A DNA stretch of 64,000 nucleotides from Halictus rubicundus. Lineage: Eukaryota; Arthropoda; Insecta; Hymenoptera; Halictidae. Position 1 is the stretch's first letter; the number at the start of each line of letters is the position of its first letter. A program made the translations under genes and the position numbers. The notes below the pieces were generated by a model. That model was not told where the DNA came from. It saw only the letters and a list, made by a program, of their open reading frames with translations, and did no database searches. Positions 53,201 to 64,000 of this stretch are shown here, in pieces. Location: contig NW_027488874.1 in NCBI RefSeq assembly GCF_050948215.1, positions 62,001 through 126,000 of the forward strand, written 5' to 3'.

Positions 53201-54870
53201 ATCCTATCCTATCCTCTTTCGTATCCTATCCTCTATCGTATCCTATTCTCTATCCTAACCTATCCTCTATCCTATCCTATCCTCTATCCTATCCTATCCT
53301 CAACGCTATCCTATCCTCATTCCTATCCTATACTCCATTATATCCTATCCGCTATCCTATCATATCCTCTATCCTATAAAATCCTCTATCTTATCCAATC
53401 CTCTATCCTATCCTCTATCCTATCCAATCCTCTATCCTATCCTCTATCCTATCCTCTATCCTATCCTATCCTCTATCCTATCCTATTCTCTATCCTATCC
53501 TATCCTCTATCCTAACCTATCCTCTATCCTATCCTATCCTCTATCCTATCCTATCCTCAACGCTATCCTATCCTCTATCCTATCCTATCTTCAACGCTAT
53601 CCTATCCTCATTACTATCCTATACTCCATTATATCCTATCCGCTATCGTATCATATCCTCTATCCTATAATATCCTCTATCCTATCCAATCCTCTATCCT
53701 ATCCTCTATCATATCCTCTATCCTATCCTATCCTCTATCCTATCCTCTATCCTATCCTATCCTCTATCCTATCCTCTATCCTATCCTATCCTCTATCCTG
53801 TCTTATCCTCTTTAATGTCGTATCCTCTATCATATCCTATCCTCTTTCCTATTATATCATCTATCCTATCCAATCTCTATCGTCTCCTTTCCTCTATCCT
53901 ATCCAATTCCCTATCTTATCTTCTATCGTCTCCTGTCCTATATCCTATCCAATCCCCTATCCTGTCCTCTATCCTATCCTATCCTCTATCCTATCCTACC
54001 CTCAATCCTATCCTATCCTATGCTCTATCCTATTCTATACTCTATCCTATCCCATCCTCTATCCTATCCTATCCTCTATCCTATCCTATCCTCTATCCTA
54101 TTCTATCCTCTATCCTAACCTATCCTCTATCCTATCCTATCCTGTATCCTATCCTATCCTCTATCCTATCCTATCCTCTATCCTGTCCTATCCTCTATAA
54201 TATCGTATCCTCTATCCTATCCTATCCTCTATCCTATCCTATCCTCTATCCTATCCTATCCTCCATCCTATCCTATCCTCTATCCTCTCCTATCCTTTAT
54301 ACTAACCAATCCTCTATACTATCCTCTATCCTATCCTGTCCTCTATCCTATCCTATCCTCTATCCTATCCTATCCTATCCTCTATCCTAACCTATCCTCT
54401 GTCTTATCCTATCCTCTATCCTGTCCTATCCTGAAACCTATCCTATCCTCATTCCTATCCTATACTCCATTATATCCTATCCGCTATCCTATCATATCCT
54501 CTATCCTATCCTCTATCCTATCCTATCCTCTATCCTATCCTATCCTCTATCCTATCCTATCCTCTATCCTCTCCTATCCTCTATCCTATCCTATCCTCTA
54601 TCCTATGCTATCCTCTATCCTATCCTATCCTCTATCCTATACTATCCGCTATCCTATGCTATTCTCTATCCTATCCTCTCCTGAACCCTATCCTATCCTC
54701 ATTCCTAACTTATACTCCATTATATCCTATCCGCTATCCTATCATATCCTCTATCCTATCCTATCCTCTATCCTATCCTATCCTCTATCCTATCCTATCC
54801 TCTATCCTATCCTAAGCCTCTATCCTATCCTATCCTCTATCCTATCCTATCCTCTATCCTATCCTATCCT
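50240..54870 (+). repeat. about 4.6-kb higher-order unit, copy 1
   Basis: Markers at 50284, 50892 and 51007 recur at 54912, 55503 and 55618 (offsets 4628, then 4611: one 17-bp step). Those at 51659, 52343 and 52416 recur at 56207, 56855 and 56928 (offsets 4548, then 4512 twice), and 53815 recurs at 59008 (offset 5193). The two copies have thus gained or lost several internal segments. Confidence 0.75.
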
Positions 54871-57800
54871 CTATCCTCTCCTATCCTCTATCCTATCCTA
54901 TCCTCTATCCTATGCTATCCTCTATCCTATCCTATCCTCTATCCTATACTATCCGCTATCCTATCCTATTCTCTATCCTATCCTCTCCTGAACCCTATCC
55001 TATCCTCATTCCTAACCTATACTCCATAATATCCTATCCGCTATCCTATCATATCCTCTATCCTATCCAATCCTCTATCCTATCCTCTATCCTATCCTAT
55101 CCTCAACCCTATCCTATCCTCATTCCTATCCTATAGTCCATTATATCCTATCCGCTATCCTATCCAATCCTCTATCCTATCCTCTATCCTATCCTCTATC
55201 CTATCCTCTATCCTATCCTATCCTCTATCCTATCCTATCCTCTATAATATCCTATCCTCTATCATATCCTATCCTCTATCCTATCCTATCCTCTATCCTA
55301 TCCTATCCTCTATCCTATCCTATCCTATCCTCTATCCTATCCTATCCTCTATCCTATCCTATCCTCTATCATATCCTATCCTCTATCCTATCCTATCCTC
55401 TATCCTATCCTATACTCTATCCTAACCTATCCTCTATCGTATCCTATTCTCTATCCTATCCTATCCTCTATAATATCGTATCCTCTATCATATCCTATCC
55501 TCTTGCCTATAATATCATCTACCGTATCCTATCCTCTATCCTATCCAATCCCCTACCCTATCCTCTATCCTATCCTATCCTCTATCGTCTGCTCTATCCT
55601 ATCCTATCCTCTATCCTATGCTATCCTCCATCGTCTCCTATCCTCGATCCAATCCAATCCCCTATCCTATCCTCTATCCTATCCTATCCTCTATCCTATC
55701 CAATCCCCTATCTTATCATCTATCGTCTCCTGTCCTCTATCCTATCCAATCCCCTATCCTATCCTCTATCCTATCCTATCCTCTATCCTATACTGCCCTC
55801 AATCCTATCCTATCCTATGCTCTATCCTATTCTATACTCTATCCTATCCTATCCTCTATCCTATCTTATCCTCTATCCTATCCTATCCTCTATCCTAACC
55901 TATCCTCTATCCTATCCTATCCTCTTTCCTATCCTATCCTCTGTCCTATCCTATCCTCTATCCTAACCTATCCTCTATCCTATCCTATCCTCTATCCTAT
56001 CCTATCCTCAACGCTATCCTATCCTTATTCCTATCCTATACTCCATTATATCCTATCCGCTATCCTATCATATCCTCTATCCTATAATATCCTCTATCCT
56101 ATCCAATCTCTATCGTCTCCTTTCCTCTATCCTATCCAATCCCCTATCTTATCCTCTATCCTATCCTATCCTCTATCCTATCCTACCCTCAATCCTATCC
56201 TCTCCTATGCTCTATCCTATTCTATACTCTATCCTATCCCATCCTCTATCCTATCCTATCTTCTATCCTATCCTATCCTCTATCCTATCCTATCCTCTAT
56301 CCTATCCTATCCTCAACCCTATCCTATCCTCATTCCTATCCTATAGTCCATTATATCCTATCCTCTATCCTATCCTATCCTCTATCCTATCCTATCCTCT
56401 ATCCTATCCCATCCTCTATCCTATCCTATCTTCTATCCTATCCTATCCTCTATCCTATCCTATCCTCTATCCTATCCTATCCTCTATCCTATGCTATCCT
56501 CTATCCTATCATATCCTCTATCCTATCCTATCCTATCCTCTATCATATCCTATCCTCTATCCTATCCTATCCTCTATCCTATCCTATCCTCTATCCTATC
56601 CTATCCTCTATCCTATCCTATCCTCTATCCTATCCTATACTCTATCCTAACCTATCCTCTATCGTATCCTATTCTCTATCCTATCCTATCCTCTATAATA
56701 TCGTATCCTCTATCATATCCTATCCTCTTGCCTATAATATCATCTACCCTATCCTATCCTCTATCCTATCCAATCCCCTACCCTATCCTCTATCCTATCC
56801 TATCCTCTATCGACTGCTCTATCCTATCCTATCCACTATCCTATCCTATCCTCAATGCTATCCTATTCTCTATCCTCACCTATCCTTTATACTATCAATT
56901 CCTCTATCCTATCCTATCCTCTATCCTATGCTATCCTCCATCGTCTCCTATCCTCTATCCTATCCAATCCCCTATCCTATCCTCTATCCTATCCTATCCT
57001 CTATCCTATCCAATCCCCTATCTTATCATCTATCGTCTCCTGTCCTCTATCCTATCCAATCCCCTATCCTATCCTCTATCCTATCCTATCTTCTATCCTA
57101 TACTGCCCTCAATCCTATCCTATCCTATGCTCTATCCTATTCTATACTCTATCCTATCCTATCCTCTATCCTATCCTATCCTCTATCCTATCCTATCCTC
57201 TATCCTAACCTATCCAATCCCCTATCTTATCATCTATCGTCTCCTGTCCTCTATCCTATCCAATCCCCTATCCTATCCTCTATCCTAACCTATCCTCTAT
57301 CCTATCCTATCCTCTTTCCTATCCTATCCTCTATCCTATCCTATCCTCTATCCTAACCTATCCTCTATCCTATCCTATCCTCTATCCTATCCTATCCTCA
57401 ACGCTATCCTATCCTCATTCCTATCCTATACTCCATTATATCCTATCCGCTATCCTATCATATCCTCTTTCCTATAATATCATATATCCTATCCAATCTC
57501 TATCGTCTCCTTTCCTCTATCCTATCCAATCCCCTATCCTATCTTCTATCGTCTCCTGTCCTCTATCCTATCCAATCCCCTATCCTATCCTCTATCCTAT
57601 CCTATCCTCTATCCTATCCTATCCTATATCCTATCCTATCCTCTATCCTATCCTATTCTCAATCCTATCCTATCCTCTATCCTCTCCTATCCTTTATACT
57701 AACCAATCCTCTATCCTATCCTCTATCCTATCCTATCCTCTATCCTATCTTATCCTCTATCCTAACCTATCCTCTATCCTCTCCTATCCTCTATCCTATC

Positions 57801-59570
57801 CTATCCTCTATGATATCCTATCCTCTATCCTATCCTATCCTCTATCCTAACTTATCCTCTATACTATCCTATCCTCTTTCCTATCCTATCCTCTATCCTA
57901 TCCTATTCTCTATACTAACCTATCCTCTATCCTATCCTATCCTCTATCCTATCCTATCCTCAACGCTATCCTATCCTCATTCCTATCCTATAGTCCATTA
58001 TATCCTATCCGCTATCCTATCCAATCCTCTATCCTATCCTCTATCCTATCCTATCCTCTATCCTATCCTATCCTCTATCCTATCCTATCCTCTATCATAT
58101 CCTATCCTCTATCCTATCCTATCCTCTATCCTATCCTATCCTCTATCCTATCCTATCCTATCCTCTATCCTATCCAATCTCTATCGTCTCCTTTCCTCTA
58201 TCCTATCCAATCCCCTATCCTATCTTCTATCGTCTCCTGTCCTCTATACTATCCAATCCCCTATCCTATCCTCTATCCTATCTTATCCTCTATCCTAACC
58301 TATCCTCTATCCTCTCCTATCCTCTATCCTATCCTATCCTCAACGCTATCCTATCCTCTACCCTATCCTATCCTCTATCCTAACCTATCCTCTATCCTAT
58401 CCTATCCTCTTTCGTATCCTATCCTCTATCGTATCCTATTCTCTATCCTAACCTATCCTCTATCCTATCCTATCCTCTATCCTATCCTATCCTCAACGCT
58501 ATCCTATCCTCATTCCTATCCTATACTCCATTATATCCTATCCGCTATCCTATCATATCCTCTATCCTATAAAATCCTCTATCTTATCCAATCCTCTATC
58601 CTATCCTCTATCCTATCCAATCCTCTATCCTATCCTCTATCCTATCCTCTATCCTATCCTATCCTCTATCCTATCCTATTCTCTATCCTATCCTATCCTC
58701 TATCCTAACCTATCCTCTATCCTATCCTATCCTCTATCCTATCCTATCCTCAACGCTATCCTATCCTCTATCCTATCCTATCTTCAACGCTATCCTATCC
58801 TCATTACTATCCTATACTCCATTATATCCTATCCGCTATCGTATCATATCCTCTATCCTATAATATCCTCTATCCTATCCAATCCTCTATCCTATCCTCT
58901 ATCATATCCTCTATCCTATCCTATCCTCTATCCTATCCTCTATCCTATCCTATCCTCTATCCTATCCTCTATCCTATCCTATCCTCTATCCTGTCTTATC
59001 CTCTTTAATGTCGTATCCTCTATCATATCCTATCCTCTTTCCTATTATATCATCTATCCTATCCAATCTCTATCGTCTCCTTTCCTCTATCCTATCCAAT
59101 TCCCTATCTTATCTTCTATCGTCTCCTGTCCTATATCCTATCCAATCCCCTATCCTGTCCTCTATCCTATCCTATCCTCTATCCTATCCTACCCTCAATC
59201 CTATCCTATCCTATGCTCTATCCTATTCTATACTCTATCCTATCCCATCCTCTATCCTATCCTATCCTCTATCCTATCCTATCCTCTATCCTATTCTATC
59301 CTCTATCCTAACCTATCCTCTATCCTATCCTATCCTGTATCCTATCCTATCCTCTATCCTATCCTATCCTCTATCCTGTCCTATCCTCTATAATATCGTA
59401 TCCTCTATCCTATCCTATCCTCTATCCTATCCTATCCTCTATCCTATCCTATCCTCAATCCTATCCTATCCTCTATCCTCTCCTATCCTTTATACTAACC
59501 AATCCTCTATACTATCCTCTATCCTATCCTGTCCTCTATCCTATCCTATCCTATACTCTATCCTATCCTA
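54870..59570 (+). repeat. about 4.6-kb higher-order unit, copy 2
   Basis: This is the second copy of the preceding block. The part around 59008 has a further relative at 62171 (offset 3163), so the TTAATGTCG section exists three times on the right side of the array. An odd CCTAAGCC occurs close to the left junction, at about 54811. Confidence 0.72.
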
Positions 59571-62500
59571 TCCTCTATCCTATCTTATCCTCTATCCTAT
59601 CCTATCCTCTATCCTAACCTATCCTCTATCCTATCCTATCCTCTTTCCTATCCTATCCTCTATCCTATCCTATCCTCTATCCTAACCTATCCTCTATCCT
59701 ATCCTATCCTCTATCCTATCCTATCCTCAACGCTATCCTATCCTCATTCCTATCCTATACTCCATTATATCCTATCCGCTATCCTATCATATCCTCTATC
59801 CTATAATATCCTCTATCCTATCCAATCTCTATCGTCTCCTTTCCTCTATGCTATCCAATCCCCTATCTTATCTTCTATCGTCTCCTGTCCTCTATCGTCT
59901 CCTGTCCTCTATCCTATCCAATCCCCTATCCTATCCTCTATCCTATACTGCCCTCAATCCTATCCTATCCTATGCTCTATCCTATTCTATACTCTATCCT
60001 ATCCTATCCTCTATCCTATCCTATCCTCTATCCTACCCTATCCTCTATCCTAACCTATCCTCTATCTTATCCTATCCTCTTTCCTATCCTATCCTCTATC
60101 CTATCCTATCCTCTATCCTATCCTATCCTCTATCCTAACCTATCCTCTATCCTATCCTATCCTCTATCCTATCCTGTCCTGTATCCTATCCTATCCTCTA
60201 TCCTATCCTATCCTCTATCATGTCCTATCCTCTATAATATCGTATCCTCTATCATATCCTATCCTCTTTCCTATAATATCATCTATCCTATCCAATCTCT
60301 ATCGTCTCCTTTCCTCTATCCTATCCAATCCCCTATCCTATCTTCTATCGTCTCCTGTCCTCTATCCTATCCAATCCCCTATCCTATCCTCTATCCTATC
60401 CTATCCTCTATCCTATCCTACCCTCAATCCTATCCTGTCCTATGCTCTATCCTATTCTATACTCTATCCTATCCCATCCTCTATCCTATCCTATCCTCTA
60501 TCCTATCCTATCCTCTATCCTATCCTATACTCTATCCTATCCTATCCTCTATCCTATCTTATCCTCTATCCTATCCTATCCTCTATCCTAACCTATCCTC
60601 TATCCTATCCTATCCTCTTTCCTATCCTATCCTCTATCCTATCCTATCCTCAATCCTATCCTATCCTCTATCCTATCCTATCCTCTATCCTGTCCTATTC
60701 TCTATAATATCGTATCCTCTATCCTGTCCTATCCTCTATAATATCGTATCCTCTATCATATCCTATCCTCTTTCCTATAATATCATCTATCCTATCCAAT
60801 CTCTATCGTCTCCTTTCCTCTATCCTATCCAATCCCCTATCGTATCTTCTATCGTCTACTGTCCTCTATCCTATCCAATAACCTATCCTATCCTCTATCC
60901 TATCCTATCCTCTATCCTATCCTATCCTCTATCCTAACCTATCCTCTATCTTATCCTATCCTCTATCCTATCCTGAACCCTATCCTATCCTCTATCCTAT
61001 CCTATCCTCTATCCTATCCTATCCTCTATCCTAGCCTATCCTCTATCCTATCCTATCCTCTATCCTATCCTATCCTCTATCATATCCTATCCTCTATCCT
61101 ATCCTATCCTCTATCCTATCCTATCCTCTATCCTATCCTATCCTATCCTCTATCCTATCCAATCTCTATCGTCTCCTTTTTCTCTATCCTATCCAATCCC
61201 CTATCCTATCTTCTATCGTCTCCTGTCCTCTATACTATCCAATCCCCTATCCTATCCTCTATCCTATCCTATCCTCTATCCTATCCTATCCTCTATCCTA
61301 TCCTATCCTCTATCCTATCCTATCCTCTATCCTATCCTATCCTCAATCCTATCCTATCCTCTATCCTCTCCTATCCTTTATACTAACCAATCCTCTATCC
61401 TATCCTCTATACTATCCTATCCTCTATCCTATCTTATCCTCTATCCAAACCTATCCTCTATCCTCTCCTATCCTCTATCCTATCCTATCCTCAACGCTAT
61501 CCTATCCTCTATCCTATCCTATCCTCTATCCTAACCTATCCTCTATCCTATCCTATCCTCTTTCCTATCCTATCCTCTATCCTATCCTATTCTCTATCCT
61601 AACCTATCCTCTATCCTATCCTATCCTCTATCCTATCCTATCCTCAACGCTATCCTATCCTCATTCCTATCCTATACTCCATTATATCCTATCCGCTATC
61701 CTATCATATCCTCTATCCTATAAAATCCTCTATCTTATCCAATCCTCTATCCTATCCTCTATCCTATCCAATCCTCTATCCTATCCTCTATCCTATCCTC
61801 TATCCTATCCTATCCTCTATCCTATCCTATTCTCTATCCTATCCTATCCTCTATCCTAACCTATCCTCTATCCTATCCTATCCTCTATCCTATCCTATCC
61901 TCAACGCTATCCTATCCTCTATCCTATCCTATCCTCAACGCTATCCTATCCTCATTACTATCCTATACTCCATTATATCCTATCCGCTATCGTATCATAT
62001 CCTCTATCCTATAATATCCTCTATCCTATCCAATCCTCTATCCTATCCTCTATCATATCCTCTATCCTATCCTATCCTCTATCCTATCCTCTATCCTATC
62101 CTATCCTCTATCCTATCCTCTATCCTATCCTCTATCCTATCCTATCCTCTATCCTGTCCTATCCTCTTTAATGTCGTATCCTCTATCATATCCTATCCTC
62201 TTTCCTATTATATCATCTATCCTATCCAATCTCTATCGTCTCCTTTCCTCTATCCTATCCAATTCCCTATCTTATCTTCTATCGTCTCCTGTCCTATATC
62301 CTATCCAATCCCCTATCCTGTCCTCTATCCTATCCTATCCTCTATCCTATCCTACCCTCAATCCTATCCTATCCTATGCTCTATCCTATTCTATACTCTA
62401 TCCTATCCCATCCTCTATCCTATCCTATCCTCTATCCTATCCTATCCTCTATCCTATTCTATCCTCTATCCTAACCTATCCTCTATCCTATCCTATCCTG

Positions 62501-64000
62501 TATCCTATCCTATCCTCTATCCTATCCTATCCTCTATCCTGTCCTATCCTCTATAATATCGTATCCTCTATCCTATCCTATCCTCTATCCTATCCTATCC
62601 TCTATCCTCTCCTATCCTTTATACTAACCAATCCTCTATACTATCCTCTATCCTATCCTGTCCTCTATCCTATCCTATCCTATCCTCTATCCTATCCTAT
62701 CCTCTATCCTCTCCTATCCTCTATCCTATCCTATCCTCTATCCTATCCTATCCTATCCTATCCTCTATCCTAACCTATCCTCTGTCTTATCCTATCCTCT
62801 ATCCTATCCTATCCTGAAACCTATCCTATCCTCATTCCTATCCTATACTCCATTATATCCTATCCGCTATCCTATCATATCCTCTATCCTATCCAATCCT
62901 CTATCCTACCCTCTATCCTATCCTATCCTCAACCCTATCCTATCCTCATTCCTATCCTATAGTCCATTATATCCTATCCGCTATCCTATCCAATCCTCTA
63001 TCCTATCCTCTATCCTATCCTCTATCCTATCCTCTATCCTATCCTATCCTCTATACTATCCTATCCTCTATCCTATCCTATCCTCTATCCTATCCCATTA
63101 TCTGTCCTATCCAATCCTCTATCCTATCCTCTATCCTATCCTCTATCCTTTCCTCTATCCTATCCTCTATCCTATCCTATCCTCAACCCTATCCTATCCT
63201 CATTCCTATCCTATCCTCTATCCTATCCTATCCTCTATCCTATCCTATCCTCTATCCTATCCTATCCTCTATCCTATCCTATCCTCTATCCTCTCCTATT
63301 CTTTATACTAACCAATCCTCTATCCTATCCTCTATCCTCTATCCTATCCTATCCTCTATCCTATCCTATCCTCTATCCCATCCTATCCTCTATCCTATCC
63401 TATCCTATCCTCTATCCTAACCTATCCTCTATCTTATCCAATCGTCTATCCTATCCTCTATCCTATCCTATCCTCTATCCTATCCTATCCTCTATCCTAT
63501 CCTATCCTCTATCCTATCCTATCCTCTATCCTATCCTATCCTCTATCCTATCCTATCCTATCCTCTATCCTAACCTATCCTCTATCTTATCCAATCGTCT
63601 ATCCTATCCTATCCTCTATCCAATCCTATCCTCCATCGTCTCCTATCCTCTATCCTATCCAATCCCCTATCCTATCCTCGATCCTATCCTATCCTCTATC
63701 CTATCCTATCCTCTATCCTATCCTATCCTCTATGCTATCCTATCCTCTATCCTATCCTATCCTCTATCCTATCCTATCCTCTATCCTATCCTATCCTATC
63801 CTCTATCCTATCCTATCCTCTATCCTATCCTATCCTCTATCCTATCCTACCCTCAATCCTATCCTATCCTATGCTCTATCCTATTCTATACTCTATCCTA
63901 TCCCATCCTCTATCCTATCCTATCCTCTATCCTATCCTATCCTCTATCCTATCCTATCCTCTATCCTAACCTATCCTCTATCCTATCCTATCCTCTATCC
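59570..64000 (+). repeat. right part of array, continuing off the window
   Basis: This is the same satellite, with mixed module types up to about 62900 and then mostly plain 12- and 17-bp units with few landmarks to the end of the window. One T-rich slip (CTCCTTTTTCTC) is seen near 61174. No gene and no array edge is visible. Confidence 0.85.

Larger units (their letters stand above)
4540..64000 (+). repeat. 59.5-kb satellite array, 17-bp unit TC(TATCC)3
   Basis: The whole interval is built from the pentamer TATCC. In the cleanest stretches the unit is TCTATCCTATCCTATCC, 17 bp. Many units have two pentamers (12 bp) or four or more, and point variants such as TAACC, TATAATATC, TCAACGC and CCAATC recur. 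The consensus + strand is 7 T, 7 C, 3 A and no G. All units face the same way and I saw no inversion and no foreign insertion. The array continues past the right edge. Because 17 is not divisible by 3 and the consensus + strand has no stop codon in any frame, long meaningless open frames appear in all three + strand frames. The minus strand has TAG every 5-7 bases. There are no genes in this interval. Confidence 0.97.

Noticed and set aside
4540..64000. Telomeric repeat array
   Set aside because: The unit is not the insect TTAGG/CCTAA repeat. CCTAA appears only inside a one-base variant (CCTAACC) of the TATCC pentamer and is not consecutive. A non-canonical telomere cannot be excluded, but nothing supports it.
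4540..64000. CRISPR array
   Set aside because: The repeats are contiguous, with no unique spacers, and the neighbouring element is a metazoan retrotransposon.
4540..64000. Whole array as an assembly or sequencing artefact
   Set aside because: Ordered variant modules and unit-quantised differences between copies look biological, though individual near-identical block copies (2648, 2549 and 6200 bp) could still be assembly duplications and need spanning reads.

Overview
The window is animal DNA, most likely from an insect or another arthropod. The evidence is a BEL/Pao LTR retrotransposon, a superfamily known only from metazoans, sitting beside a very long simple-sequence satellite. Nothing in the sequence identifies the species.

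Layout. (1) Positions 1-4539 are the 5' part of a BEL/Pao retrotransposon on the minus strand. Reading from right to left it has a 5' LTR (about 3915-4539), an untranslated leader (3451-3914), and a Gag-Pol frame starting at 3450 that runs without a stop to the left edge (1150 codons). That frame carries DUF1759, three zinc knuckles, an aspartic protease, reverse transcriptase and most of RNase H. The integrase, the rest of the polyprotein and the 3' LTR lie off the left edge. (2) Positions 4540-64000 (59.5 kb) are one uninterrupted head-to-tail satellite array. Its basic unit is 17 bp, TC followed by three TATCC pentamers, and the + strand has almost no G. Many units carry point variants or have two pentamers (12 bp). 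The variants form recurring modules, which are arranged in higher-order blocks duplicated at scales of 422 bp, 2.5 kb, 2.6 kb, 4.6 kb and 6.2 kb. Length differences between duplicated blocks are often exact multiples of 17 bp.

I see no cellular gene, tRNA, rRNA or CRISPR. The many long + strand open frames in the array (up to 612 codons) follow from a monomer that contains no stop codon in any + strand frame; they are not genes.

How the parts relate. The array starts at the terminal bases of the LTR and is already of array-interior type there, so the retrotransposon most likely inserted into the satellite. The 5' LTR promoter points away from the visible array. The most interesting content is the satellite architecture: a three-level repeat (5 bp, 17 bp, kb-scale blocks) whose expansion in 17-bp steps can be read directly from duplicated copies.
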